Notes under the pieces: generated by a model
The model's input: only the letters and a program-made list of their open reading frames with translations
Told to the model about the DNA's origin: nothing
The model's database searches: none
Position numbers and translations under genes: made by a program
NCBI GenBank assembly: GCA_947069175.1
Contig: CAMTDV010000028.1
Coordinates: 67,378,157 to 67,442,156, forward strand
Source: Scalesia atractyloides
Lineage: Eukaryota; Streptophyta; Magnoliopsida; Asterales; Asteraceae
Length of the DNA stretch: 64,000 nt
Reading direction: 5' to 3'
Part shown: positions 33,650 through 44,143 of the stretch, piece after piece
Numbering within the stretch: the first letter of the stretch is position 1
Layout of the letters: the number at the start of each line of letters is the position of its first letter

Positions 33650-34780
33650 CTGTTTCTAGATAACTATTTAGATAAATGGCAAACGCTTCGATTTTTCTAA
33701 GACAAATCGTTTTTAACTTGATCAGTAGAAATTTAACAATTTAGACCAAGTCATTTCAGGGTTTAGTGTTTTCCAAAATAATTCTTTCTAATATGCTCAA
33801 TGGTAATTATTTTGCAATAATAATTTCTTCTAACACGCTCGTTAGACAATATTTGTGTTAATTTTAAAATTTTTTATTTTACAAAGATAATCACTTCTAA
33901 CACGCTCCTTAGATTTATAAATTTTTGAAAACTTGTTATATGCGACATCACCATTCCTAATGCTAGTTAGAAAATAAATGCTTTATAAACTTGTTATTTT
34001 TTAAGCCAATATTATTTAACCAAATATAATTTCCAACATGCCGTTTGAAAGAAAATGTTAAACGTTTCCAAAAGTTTGATATGGGGTCTACAAAAATGTC
34101 ATTTTCTAATACGCTCATAAAAAAGAGTATTTAAAATACATATTAATTTTTGTATGTAGTGAGTTGATTCTAACCCGTGCATTATGGTGGATGTACAATT
34201 TTTCGTTTGTTGACCTTAATTGACAATTTGCGCTCCAAACTTTTTTCCAAACCTCATCTCTAAGCCAAATCCAGTTTGGAACCGACACTTTTTGAGTAAA
34301 TGTATTGGCCAATCATCAACACTTTTTTTTGTATAATTTGATTTATCTAAACACAACCAAACACCCATGAACTCAAAAAGTCTAAATTAAAATATTAATT
34401 TTGTAACACTATATTCGAAATAAAGATTATACTTCAATCAATAAAATTCAACTCGTTTGTATTAAATAACTTATTTCTCAATATAGAAAGTTATAAAACA
34501 CTATAATGTCAGCCATAAAATACACCAAAAGCAGAGTGAAGATTATTAAAACATCGTATCCAAACCTTAACAGTCCATAAAAACATCAAACATAATATCG
34601 TAGAACTATAAATATAAAATACAACATGATAATCATCATAAAAAACAATAATGCTAGTCATTCGATAATCAAGGCCTTATCATCTAACACACAAAACAAA
34701 ACCCACATATAAGGTGTTAGTAATCTTCATTGTGTTATTTGTAGGTTTTTAGTGTGTTTTTATAGTTAACATTACGTTGT
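31744..34780. other. Non-coding right half of unit 3
   Basis: Up to 32400 diverged from the other units; 32400-33220 nearly identical to unit 2; beyond that only unit 1 has a counterpart. A TA run lies at 33616-33648. Frames up to 130 codons near 31930-32413 are not conserved between units. No gene called. Confidence 0.5.
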
Positions 34781-35269
34781 TTTATGATTTTTTACGCTTT
34801 TTAGGAAATTTGGACTTTGTAGCCAACTATATATATATATATATATATAAACCCAATAAATATTCTAACCTTTTGTGAACCTAAATCAATGTCGAAAAGG
34901 AGTTTAAAATTATGAGGATAATCTTTACGAAAGTCTGTTTTAAGATTGTAGGAAGTAAGTTCACTTTTATTAAAATAATAGAATATATAATAAGAATACT
35001 CTTAGTATTTGTAGGATATATAATAGTACAATACCTATTAGGAAACTAGATGAAAATAAATATAAAAATAAAATTTTATATTTGTCAAACATCTATCTTG
35101 GATGGGTATGTCAACAACACTCTTTTAGTATCCTTGATTCAAGTCTATGCTGCGTTGAGTTTTCAACCTGGCTTCTTCACCACAATAACTAGCAAACAAA
35201 ATGCTGACGGTTTTTTATGGGATCGTGTTAGATATGAGGACCTTAATACAGATTTCGCGTCTCTTCTTA
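34781..35269. other. Left flank of copia-2 remnant
   Basis: TA run at about 34829-34850, then sequence with no recognised protein. It may include 5' parts of copia-2 too decayed to read. Confidence 0.35.
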
Positions 35270-35343
35270 GATGAAGTATTCAAGATCAATTGCAACACTC
35301 AGAATAACAAATGGATGATGAGTGAGCTGATCGCCGTATGCGT
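35270..35343 (+). pseudogene. Copia-2 gag fragment (left of insertion)
   Basis: Encodes KINCNTQNNKWMMSELIAVC, the typical end of a copia capsid domain. It is cut by the solo LTR at 35344 and continues at 60908 with a TAG where the family usually has Gln, followed by EEEHMKMD. Confidence 0.75.
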
Positions 35344-35667
35344 TGTAACATTCGCCAAAAACGGATATCTAGAAATCCGACCCGTTTTAAAATCCAGATC
35401 CTAACTTTGAACCCCAAAAATTTTCACGAACTAAACAACCGTTGAAGGATTTATTCTAATTCACTTATCAATTTGTTTTTTTATTTTATTTATTTAACTA
35501 AGTAAGTTAATTAATATTGCAATATAATTTTTTTATATAATCTAGTTAGTTGTTAGGTTTTAAAATGGGTTTTTAAGTTAATTTAAGTTAATAACTAAGT
35601 TAGTTCAGTTAGTAGAATTAAAAGAGTTGATTGTAACATTTTAAAAAATTAAATAGAAAACTGAAAA

Positions 35668-35750
35668 CGGTGAACCATGGGACTCAAACCTGGGTGTACC
35701 CGTTCAACAAGCCATTGCACCACCTTAGGTTTGGTGCAAAGCTTTATAAC
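35668..35750 (-). other. tRNA-like module, antisense, in solo LTR F
   Basis: Minus strand: GGTGGTGCAATGGCTTG (A-box-like), then CCCAGGTTTGAGTCCCATGG (B-box-like GTTTGAGTCC). Same place and direction as the antisense module of the other LTRs. Confidence 0.5.
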
Positions 35751-36019
35751 CAAGCAGATTAAATACACTCTTTGCGGTGAAAGTTCTTTTTGAAACAAAG
35801 TTTGCCGCCTCTGTTCTTCATAAATGGCAAGATCTTCAAATCCTATCCCTGAATTCTGATCCAAATTAGTTGTAATGAAAGTTTCCATACCCAACCCCAC
35901 TGAACCTAGTCTCCTTTTCAACCGAAAATGCGTGCTAGAATCATTCAAATTCGGAAGGTTTCCGAAAAAACGAAATTCTTATTACAAGATATATGTTTTA
36001 TACTCCCAAATGTTAATTA

Positions 36020-37014
36020 TGTTGGGTTTCCATGGTAATCATTTATAATTTTATTTATCAAAAATCCGGTTCAATAAATAAAGTTAAATTAATTAAGCAC
36101 GTTAATTGATAAAACGCAGCGGAAATAAATGAATGATCAACAATAAACGAAACCCGACAGGATCCGGTTACATGTAAATACGAGCACAGTAATAATAACA
36201 TCTAACTACCGATGAGAAAGGTATACCTCGGTTAATGACTAACCGGTCGAGACACCGAGGTTCAACGAACGCATGCTAGTGAACGAAGAAACGGAACGCG
36301 GGGATAACCCGGGTAGCGGCGACGGCTGATGGGCGGTGGCGACCAGCGGCAGTGGCGGTGGCCGGCGACAACGATAGCGGCGGCTGCGTCTGTTCTGGCT
36401 GGCTGCGACGGAGTAGCGCGGCTATGGCCGGCGACAACGGTGGCGGCGGACAGCAACGGCGACTACTCGCGGATTGGCGACAGTGGCGGCGGCCGCAGAG
36501 GCCGGCGGCGGTGTCGGTTGTGATTGTGGGTATCATGAGAGCTTTTCTAGTTCATCATCTCTTACACTTAAATGCAAGACCCAAGTCCCATTTAAATACT
36601 AGATGAAGATTCATGCATGTTTGCCCAGTGGCGGACATGCACAATGCATGTGCGACAAATGGCGTAGGTTTCTTGCATATATGACAAATGGCCAAGATTC
36701 TTGCATGCACGACAAGTGGCGGTGCAAGCATGCATGCGCGACAAGTGGCGTAGCGTGGGTGCATGTATGACAAGTGGTGAGATGAGTATACCCGTGTCAC
36801 CCGGTCCATGTACCCGTCTCTTAGTTAATAACCGCAACAATAATATAATCCCGCTCATGATCATAAATATAATTATGATCCGTTTCGCATATTGTTCGTA
36901 ATTACCAGTTAAGCTAGTTAAGTGGATTTAAGTTCGTTGCCCACGGTGTAACTCTTACGGGTCAAGACCCAGTCGGTAGCGTTGACTTATCGAACCGGAC
37001 ATAAATTTCCAACA
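36020..37014 (-). repeat. Copia-1 3' LTR
   Basis: 995 bp, TGTTGGGTTTCC to TTTCCAACA on the plus strand. It contains a GC-rich tract (36295-36530, GGCGGC repeats) and a minisatellite of about 33 bp built on CATG..CGACAAGTGGCG (36615-36780). Confidence 0.93.
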
Positions 37015-37024
37015 GCTCCCACTT
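37015..37024 (-). other. Copia-1 polypurine tract
   Basis: Minus-strand AAGTGGGAGC directly next to the 3' LTR. Confidence 0.75.
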
Positions 37025-37376
37025 GGACGGCCTCTGATAAGATCTCAACGCAGACAGCCAGCGGTGCTCTAGCTACACATAGCTGCCCCCAACAGGTCAT
37101 GACACTTTAAAGTCACTAACCAAGGTATCTTCCCTTCAGCAAGAGCTTGCAACTTGAAGACAATAGACTTATGGCAATCATCGTCATTTATCCTTTCTGT
37201 AAAGACATCAATTGAAAAATGAGACATGGATTAGATTCAATCTCACATGGCGTTAAATCATTATCGTTCTCGTTTATGAATCAAAGTGGTCCAATCAAAC
37301 ACACAGTAAGTTTGGGTAAGGCCTTACACTTCACCAGTTTGAATCAACGAGGGCGCCCAGATGTCTAACTGTTACA
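37025..37376 (-). mobile_element. Copia-1 3' internal tail
   Basis: Non-coding copia-1 sequence between the polypurine tract and the gypsy insertion; continues at 52469 after the duplicated TTACA. Confidence 0.7.
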
Positions 37377-37557
37377 TGTAACATCCGTTGAAAAACGGGT
37401 TTTCCAAACCCGCTTCGTTTATTAATCGAATAATCAGTTACATTTTTTGTTGCTCATTTAATGCTTATTTTAATTTTAAACAATACATAACTAATAAACA
37501 TTTTAGATTATGGAAATTAAAGTTGTTAAAAAATAAAATTAAAACAATTAAAAATGA

Positions 37558-37640
37558 AAAGGGGCTGCCGGGTTTCGAACCCGGGTCAGCCGGAAACCTT
37601 AAACATCAAACATATAACCACTCCGCCACTTGATGTCTTT
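37558..37640 (-). other. tRNA-like module, antisense, in LTR C
   Basis: Minus strand AAGTGGCGGAGTGGTTA (A-box-like, tRNA-Ser/Leu style) to GACCCGGGTTCGAAACCCGG (perfect T-arm and B box). Confidence 0.6.
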
Positions 37641-38207
37641 GTGAAATCTAGGAAACAAATAAAACATAAGTTCATCTGTGAAGTCATCTGTTATGCGCCA
37701 AAAAAAACTGAAACCGATTTCGGCTTTCAACATTCCAGTCGATTGAGTGATTGTTATTACTGGTTATAACCGATGAAAACATTACGACGCACGATCTCAA
37801 TCAATTCCGCATTTATTGAACTTGAGTTCATATGATTTCGGGTTTAATAACCGAAATCATTCACTTCCTGAATTACTCCAACAATATCATCATCTCGCGA
37901 CTCAAAATCATCCACAGAACCTCCAATTTCACTTTGGCTCTATTTTCAGTTCGTCGGAGACGTTTTCTGAAATCACCGGACTTTCGCCAGAAAACCGTGA
38001 CACTCATCAAAACGGTAAATTTCTCAATTCTTTCATCTTCTATCTGTTGTTAGACTTTTGCTAACTCAAACCTTTCAATCAGAATCAATCCCAGACGACG
38101 ATATCGGATAATCAACACTCGCCGGAAGTTTTCTGAAAATTCCTAAATTGCGCTGTGAAACGGTATAATCATTCAAACCTTCTGATAACTCTTGTTTAGT
38201 CATTCAA

Positions 38208-39847
38208 TGTAACATCCGTCAAAAACCGGTTAACCAAACCCGCTTCGTTTATTAACCGAACATCCAGTTAAAATTTTCATTGCGTATTTAATACTCAAAT
38301 TAATTTTATACGATACATAATTAATAAATATATTAGAATTTAAAATTTATAATTGAAAATTTATTATAAATAATGAAATAAAAATAAATTGATGATGCCG
38401 GGTTTTGAACCCGGGTCAGCCGGATGAAATCTCAAGACCTAACTCACACCCACTTAACCACTCCGCCACTTGACCCATTTGTGTTATATAATGAAACAAA
38501 TAACATTTATAATAAAACTCGAAACTCAAAACCAGCGCGCCCAAATCCGCAGATGCCGGAAAATACGCGAGATTACGACGGTTTCTTTTGACTCCGGAAT
38601 CAAGCAAGTATAACGGATGATAAGCGTCGGTTATAACCGAAAACTCAATCAATTTCATTCATGGACCATAATTTCCGTTCGAAACCGAAAATCCAAACCG
38701 GTGGAAGAAGTTTATACACACCCTGTGAGATCTTTCCTAGCTCGCTCACTTTTATCCAATCTACACTCTCAACTCTCACACTCTGTTCAAAAGCTCTTAA
38801 TCACCGGAGAACATCATACTCGCCGGAATTCTCTGCAAGTCACCGGAAAAACCGAACCCATTTCATCACTGTGCCTTACTATAAAAATAGGACTGTTAGA
38901 GCTTCGACAGAAGTCACCCACACTCACCTCAACTCCCTGTAAAGCCGCTGTCGCAAGTCAAGCTTCGTCGGAAAAATTGGAACTCGCCGGAGTTGGTCAC
39001 TGGAATCATCAAAGTGCTGTTCTCCAGGGGTTAGTTCCCTTGCCGATTAAATCCGAATTCGTGCGCATTTATCATCAATCCAAGAAACACACCCACTGTG
39101 AGTGAATTCTTACAAATTCCCCTTTTTATTCATGTTTTGGGGTGTATCATGTGTCACTTAAACTAATTCGCTTATTCAAACTCGTGCTATACCATATTAT
39201 GATCTAAACTTAGAATGTAAATATTGTTTGTTGTTATGTATTACATATTGTCAAGTTGTATGCAAATTATTTGTTAGGCCCATCAGTTCCTCGTGGGAGA
39301 CGAGTTGAACAACGCGTGCCTTAAAACTCATTCATTAGGCCCATCAGTTCGTAGAACAACGCGTGCCTCAAAACTCATTCATTAGGCCCATCAGTTCCTC
39401 GCGGGAGACGAGTTGAACAACGCGTGCCTCAAAACAATCAATTGTTGTATGTGTGTGCAATATTTAATATTATGTGTATTGTGAATAAATTTACATCTAC
39501 ATTTACTCATATGTGGTTATGCACTTTATTTTATAATCAATACAATAAACTCGTTTAAATGTTTTTCATAGGATTCACTCGCCAACTTTTTGTTGATCCA
39601 AAAACCATTTTTACACATGATACAGGTGGACATGATGAAGCAATGAAAACATAGGAAAAGTGCCTTAGAAGAAAAATAATGAAGGCTAGAAAGATGTATA
39701 GAACATGTTGTACTAGTATGATTTAATTGTATGATCTTCTTTAAAATTGTAATAATAAATATGAAACATTATAATAAATGTCATGAGCTTTGATGAAAAC
39801 CCAATCATGCCCCGATCACCTTTTCCGCTGCGGGTCGGGGTGTGACA
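38208..39847 (+). mobile_element. Solo gypsy LTR B nested in LTR C
   Basis: 1640 bp, TGTAACATCCG to GGTCGGGGTGTGACA, duplication TTCAA (38203-38207 and 39848-39852). The uninterrupted site is seen in the 3' LTR at about 50629-50636. It is a shorter family version: antisense tRNA-like module at 38396-38480 but no sense modules. Three copies of CATTAGGCCCATCAGTTC... lie at 39275-39435; intron-like borders are 39098 and 39625. Confidence 0.95.
39275..39435 (+). repeat. Three LTR subrepeats in solo LTR B
   Basis: TTAGGCCCATCAGTTC followed by GAACAACGCGTGCCT, three times, the middle one shortened. TCCTCG..GGGAGACGA can form a small hairpin. The antisense solo LTR has two copies (46171-46225, 46310-46363). 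Confidence 0.8.
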
Positions 39848-40118
39848 TTCAATTTTACAATTTGGTTAATCAAAACTATTAATTAGCCCGTTCAGACGGA
39901 GTTCATAAAACAGAGCCGACGACTTCGCCGGAGTCTTGAGAAAGATCATCCTCCGGTATGTTCATTCCCAAAACCTTTCCTGTCCATTTCATTTTAATCA
40001 ATTATATGTTCGTCAATCGAATTAAACAAGATCAGTAGAATAATCATTGTCTGTGTTGTTTAACGGAGAAGATGAAGTATAGTTTGTATATAAATTTAAT
40101 ATAAATCGGGTTATATCT

Positions 40119-40535
40119 CGGGTTAGACACACAGTCCAGCGGTGGACTGTGTGCAATTGAAACATAGCGATGCCGGGTTCGAGTCCGTCCTTGTTCCGAT
40201 TCGTCACAATATTCAGACTTTTTATAAAACCCAAATACGGAGACTTTCAGTTAGTTTATAAGAGAAATAAAAATAAGTGTTTTAACCAGGTTAGACACAC
40301 AGTCCAGCGGTGGACTATGTGCAACGTTAATCAACAGGTCCCGGGTTCGAGACCTGTTACGCACGCCGGTTCGATAGAATTAAAATCCTTTTTAAAATAA
40401 ATGAATTTTGGAATAAATTAAATAGTATATAAATATAATTAAAAACAGAAATATTTCGGGTTAGGCACGTAGCTCAGTTGGTAGAGCTGCGTGCACGCGT
40501 ACGGGAGATCACAAGTTCGAACCTCACTCAGTGCA
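40119..40535 (+). other. Three tRNA-like modules in LTR C
   Basis: At 40119-40194, 40288-40370 and 40458-40535. The first two have the CACACAGTCCA hairpin and B-box-like GGGTTCGAGTC or GGGTTCGAGAC. In the second the stem has one C-A mismatch (GGACTATGTG). The third has the canonical D-arm TAGCTCAGTTGGTAGAGC and AAGTTCGAACC. Confidence 0.6.
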
Positions 40536-41677
40536 AACAATATACACGACCGAACCGGTCAACAAGTCAAAGTCAAATAGTCAACGGTCAACCCAAAAAG
40601 TCAACATTTTTTATATTTTTATTTATTTATTTAATTTAAAAATCAATTAAAAATACTTAAAAATAATATTTTTAAAGTTAGAAAATAGACTTAAACTCAC
40701 AAAAATATACCTAAAAATCCAATTAAAATTATTAATAAAATCCACTTATTTACCGTACCTTTTCGTTATTATTTAGGTTAGTTATTCCTCGTCGATCAAT
40801 CCTCTAAACTCGTGCGCATTCAACATCATCAAACGAACGCACCCAATGTGAGTGAATCTCTACAAATTCCCCATTTTAATCACGTTTTTGGGGTGTATCA
40901 TGTGTCATATTACTTATTTCATTTGAACACTTGTGCATCCATCATATCAATGATCAAATGTGTATTCATTATGTATCAACTATTTGCGTGGTTAATGTTT
41001 AGATTAAATTTATCATTTTCAGTACATACATTATCATAGGTCGCCGCTCCCCATTACCTATGAGCGTGAGCTGTTCCCCATTACCTATGAGCGTGAACGA
41101 GGCGTTGCCAACATATGATCGGCTCCGTTTGATTGAGCCTTGATCGCACATACATTTATCATAGGCCGTCCGTTCCCCATTACCTATGAGCGTGAACGTG
41201 ACGTTGCCAACATATACAGTATCATTCATGTCATATATTCATGCAAGGTGGTTTGATATTGTCATTGTTACTATTACTGTTATTGTTATTGTTATTGTAT
41301 GTTTATTTACGTTTGCTCACATATGATTATTGCACAATTTTTTCATATTAAATATAACAAGAAATCAATAATAAATGTATTCTAACAAGGTTCACTTGCC
41401 AACTTTTGTTGACCCCAAAACCCCCATTTTTACACATGATACAGGTGATCCAGTTGCAGCAAGAAACATATAGGATGTCTTAGAAGAATAAATCGGTTTA
41501 GACTTTAGATTGTTTATTTAGTTACTTTTCTTTGTAATTGTATGAACTTGTTTGGAATATTGAGGATGTAATTTTGAATTTAATAAATATGAAACATATT
41601 AGTAAACATCATGAGCTTTGGTGATAACCCAATTATGCCCCGACTCTTATTTCGCTGCGGGTCGGGGTGTGACAGAT

Positions 41678-41690
41678 TGGTATCAGAGCC
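41678..41690 (+). other. Gypsy-2 primer-binding site
   Basis: TGGTATCAGAGCC, complementary to the 3' end of initiator tRNA-Met, three bases after the LTR end. Confidence 0.88.
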
Positions 41691-42484
41691 ATGACTATAG
41701 GGATATAGGATAGGTTATTAGACCCTTAGAGCCTATACTATAGTTGATTAGAATTTTTAAATTATTTGTGTGTTACATGCAAAATTCATGATATTTATAT
41801 GCTTATTGTTTATTGTTACATTCAATGTTATGCAAGCATGTTCATAAGTACATATTATTATACAATGCCTATCATGAATCATATTCTCATAACATATCAT
41901 ATCCATGAGAGCACACACCACACAATTTCCATGACTTTTGCAACGATTTTTGCATTTTCAAATCACATCAAAGTGAGTTCTCATGACGGGCATGTAGTAA
42001 CTGGAAGGGTACAAGTACCGGTAGTTGGAACGTCCTGTCTAGGCTTGGCATTCATATAAATCCAAAATAAATGACCAGTTTGCCTACCTGGGGACTAACG
42101 ATGAGAGTACGAAGGACCTGTTAGGCCAAAGCATGCTATACCAAACGTCGTGTGAGCTAACCCCACTTTGAGTTGTCATTGTGTCTACACCTGGACACCC
42201 TCCGACCATACATCTCGCAAACATATTTCATGGTTTTCATTCGGGTGATGCGAGTGTTAAACCGCCAATACCAATGTGAATCCTACTAAGCCAATAGTCA
42301 TGGGGGCCCACATGACTATACAGGTGAAGGTATGGGGGACATTTGAGGCCCAAACATGAGCAAACCCAAGACATCCTATGGATGTAGTTGCATTATTGAT
42401 GTTTATGTCATTTTATTTTTTCAAGACACATGACACCTAAAAAGACTCCTTAAACTCACAATCTTCTTATGTATATTCCTGTAG
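41691..42484 (+). mobile_element. Gypsy-2 untranslated leader
   Basis: About 800 bases without a kept frame between primer site and gag. The first 300 bases match 5486-5790. Confidence 0.75.
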
Positions 42485-44143
42485 ATGTCGACTAGGCAAC
42501 AACGTGGAGGTAGAAGGTCAGGAAGGTCAAACGAACGCTTGGCCACCCGAATCGCAAAACAAATGGCCGCGGTGCTTCCTGACATCGTAGTTCAAGTCCA
42601 ACAAGCTCTCGCCGCAAATCCCATCAATCCTCCCCAGCAAGAAGACCAGAATGTTGACAACCCTCCCTCCAAAAAGTGCTCATACAAACATTTCAAGTCT
42701 TGCGATCCCCCGAAATTTGAAGGGACCGAAGGTTTCACTGCTCTCCTCCACTGGTTTGAGGAAATGGAAAACACCTTCCTCAACTGCGATTGTCCCGAGG
42801 ATCGCAAGGTACATTACGCAACCGGGAGACTATTTGGAGTAGCTCATACCTGGTGGAATACTGAAAAGGGTAAGAGAGGAATCGAAGATGCAATGGCCTT
42901 AACGTGGGAGGAGTTAAGGGAAATCATGACTAGATGCTTCTGTCCAAGAAGCGAGATCAAAAAGTTAGAGGATGAATTTCATTCGTTGAAGCAAAAGGAT
43001 GGAGATCATACTTCCTACAACAAACGGTTTTTAGAGTTGAACCAAATGGTCCCTAACTTGTTCACCCCAGTTTACCGCTTAGTCGAACACTATATTCGAG
43101 GCCTCCCCTCGAAAATTCAAGACTCAGTTCTCAGTACTTCGCCTGCAACACTCAAAGCTGCTATGGAACTAGCTACCGAGCTTACCGAGATTCGTATTCG
43201 CAACGGAAAATTTAAGGACGAGAAAAAGAAAGCCCCCGTTGAGGGCCAAACTTCAAACCATTCCACCTCCTCCTCAAAGTTTGCTAACAAGAGGAAACGA
43301 AACACCAGAAACTTTGCTGTCACACAAACAAATTTCCCTATCCCTGCTGCACCCATCACTCAAGTTGCTCCCTCACCTGCACCATATAAAAGGCCATACT
43401 CCGGCCTATACCCAAAATGCAACCGTTGCCAATACCATCACTTTCCTGATCATCCCTGCCAACATTGCACCGGCTGTGGTCGCGCAGGTCACACCATTCA
43501 CACCTGTTGCGTACCTCAGCGAATGAACCGCCATCAGCCCTCAACCCAAACCCACCATCAGTTGGTGGGTCAAGCCCAACAACCTTTACTACTACCACCT
43601 GCCCAACATGTAACCCAATCCTACTACCAACCCAACTATCCCATGGTGCAACCTATGCGGGCTTGTTACAACTGTGGAGACCCGAGCCATTTCAGGAACA
43701 CCTGTCCACGCCTGGTGAATATTATCCATGCCCAAGCTCAAGCTAATCCAGTAAACCATGCTAATCAAGCTCCTCCACCTGCAAGAGGAAGAGCTTTCAA
43801 CATCAACGCTAATCAAGCTAGGGCTGACAACAACGTGGTCAACGGTACGTTTCTCATCAATGGTGGTTATGCATCCATGTTATTTGATACTGGCGCGGAT
43901 AGGAGTTTTGTGTCCTTAGAATTTGAACCCATCCTCAACCAAACTCGTGATAAACTCATGGAATCCATAACGGTAGAAGTTGCTGACGGAAAACCGGTCT
44001 CATTAAACTCTATTATACGCAATTGTACTCTCACCCTAAATGATCACGATTTTCTAGTTGACCTCATTCCTATGAAGTTGGGAAGTTTCGACATTATAAT
44101 TGGTATGAACTGGCTCAGCCAACATCATGCTGAAGTTGTATGA
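42485..44143 (+). CDS. Gypsy-2 Gag-protease, ended by an early stop
   Basis: 552 residues. A basic N-terminus (MSTRQQRGGRRSGRS), a retrotransposon capsid domain (about 90-230) and two CCHC zinc knuckles (C328-C341 CTGCGRAGHTIHTC and C394-C407 CYNCGDPSHFRNTC) lead to an aspartic protease with DTGA at 468-471. The frame ends in TGA at 44141-44143, where the other copy has a Cys codon (TGC at its left edge). Downstream the same frame stays open, so Gag-protease can be made but not Gag-Pol unless the stop is read through. The start is the first ATG after the leader and fits the capsid domain. Confidence 0.88.
   Translation: MSTRQQRGGRRSGRSNERLATRIAKQMAAVLPDIVVQVQQALAANPINPPQQEDQNVDNPPSKKCSYKHFKSCDPPKFEGTEGFTALLHWFEEMENTFLNCDCPEDRKVHYATGRLFGVAHTWWNTEKGKRGIEDAMALTWEELREIMTRCFCPRSEIKKLEDEFHSLKQKDGDHTSYNKRFLELNQMVPNLFTPVYRLVEHYIRGLPSKIQDSVLSTSPATLKAAMELATELTEIRIRNGKFKDEKKKAPVEGQTSNHSTSSSKFANKRKRNTRNFAVTQTNFPIPAAPITQVAPSPAPYKRPYSGLYPKCNRCQYHHFPDHPCQHCTGCGRAGHTIHTCCVPQRMNRHQPSTQTHHQLVGQAQQPLLLPPAQHVTQSYYQPNYPMVQPMRACYNCGDPSHFRNTCPRLVNIIHAQAQANPVNHANQAPPPARGRAFNINANQARADNNVVNGTFLINGGYASMLFDTGADRSFVSLEFEPILNQTRDKLMESITVEVADGKPVSLNSIIRNCTLTLNDHDFLVDLIPMKLGSFDIIIGMNWLSQHHAEVV

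Larger units (their letters stand above)
26209..34770. repeat. Locus copy, unit 3 of 3
   Basis: Starts inside the left terminal repeat of the MULE and runs through all shared landmarks. It keeps the right end also seen in unit 1. The part 31030-32400 is clearly more diverged from units 1 and 2 than they are from each other. Confidence 0.88.
37377..41674 (+). repeat. Gypsy-2 5' LTR (LTR C), split by a solo LTR
   Basis: TGTAACATCCG to GGTCGGGGTGTGACA. Net 2653 bp after removing 38208-39852. It has an antisense tRNA-like module (37558-37640), three sense modules (40119-40535), an intron-like segment (40848-41444), repeats of CCCCATTACCTATGAGCGTGA (three copies, 41049-41192) and a short TTATTG run (about 41256-41300). 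Confidence 0.93.

Noticed and set aside
36262..36606. Several 60-90 codon frames in the GC-rich part of the copia-1 LTR
   Set aside because: Lack of stop codons follows from GC-rich composition; the sequence lies inside an LTR and frames differ in the other LTR.
38617..39105. 162-codon frame in solo LTR B
   Set aside because: It lies in the transcribed part of an LTR, is not kept in the sister LTRs and resembles no protein.
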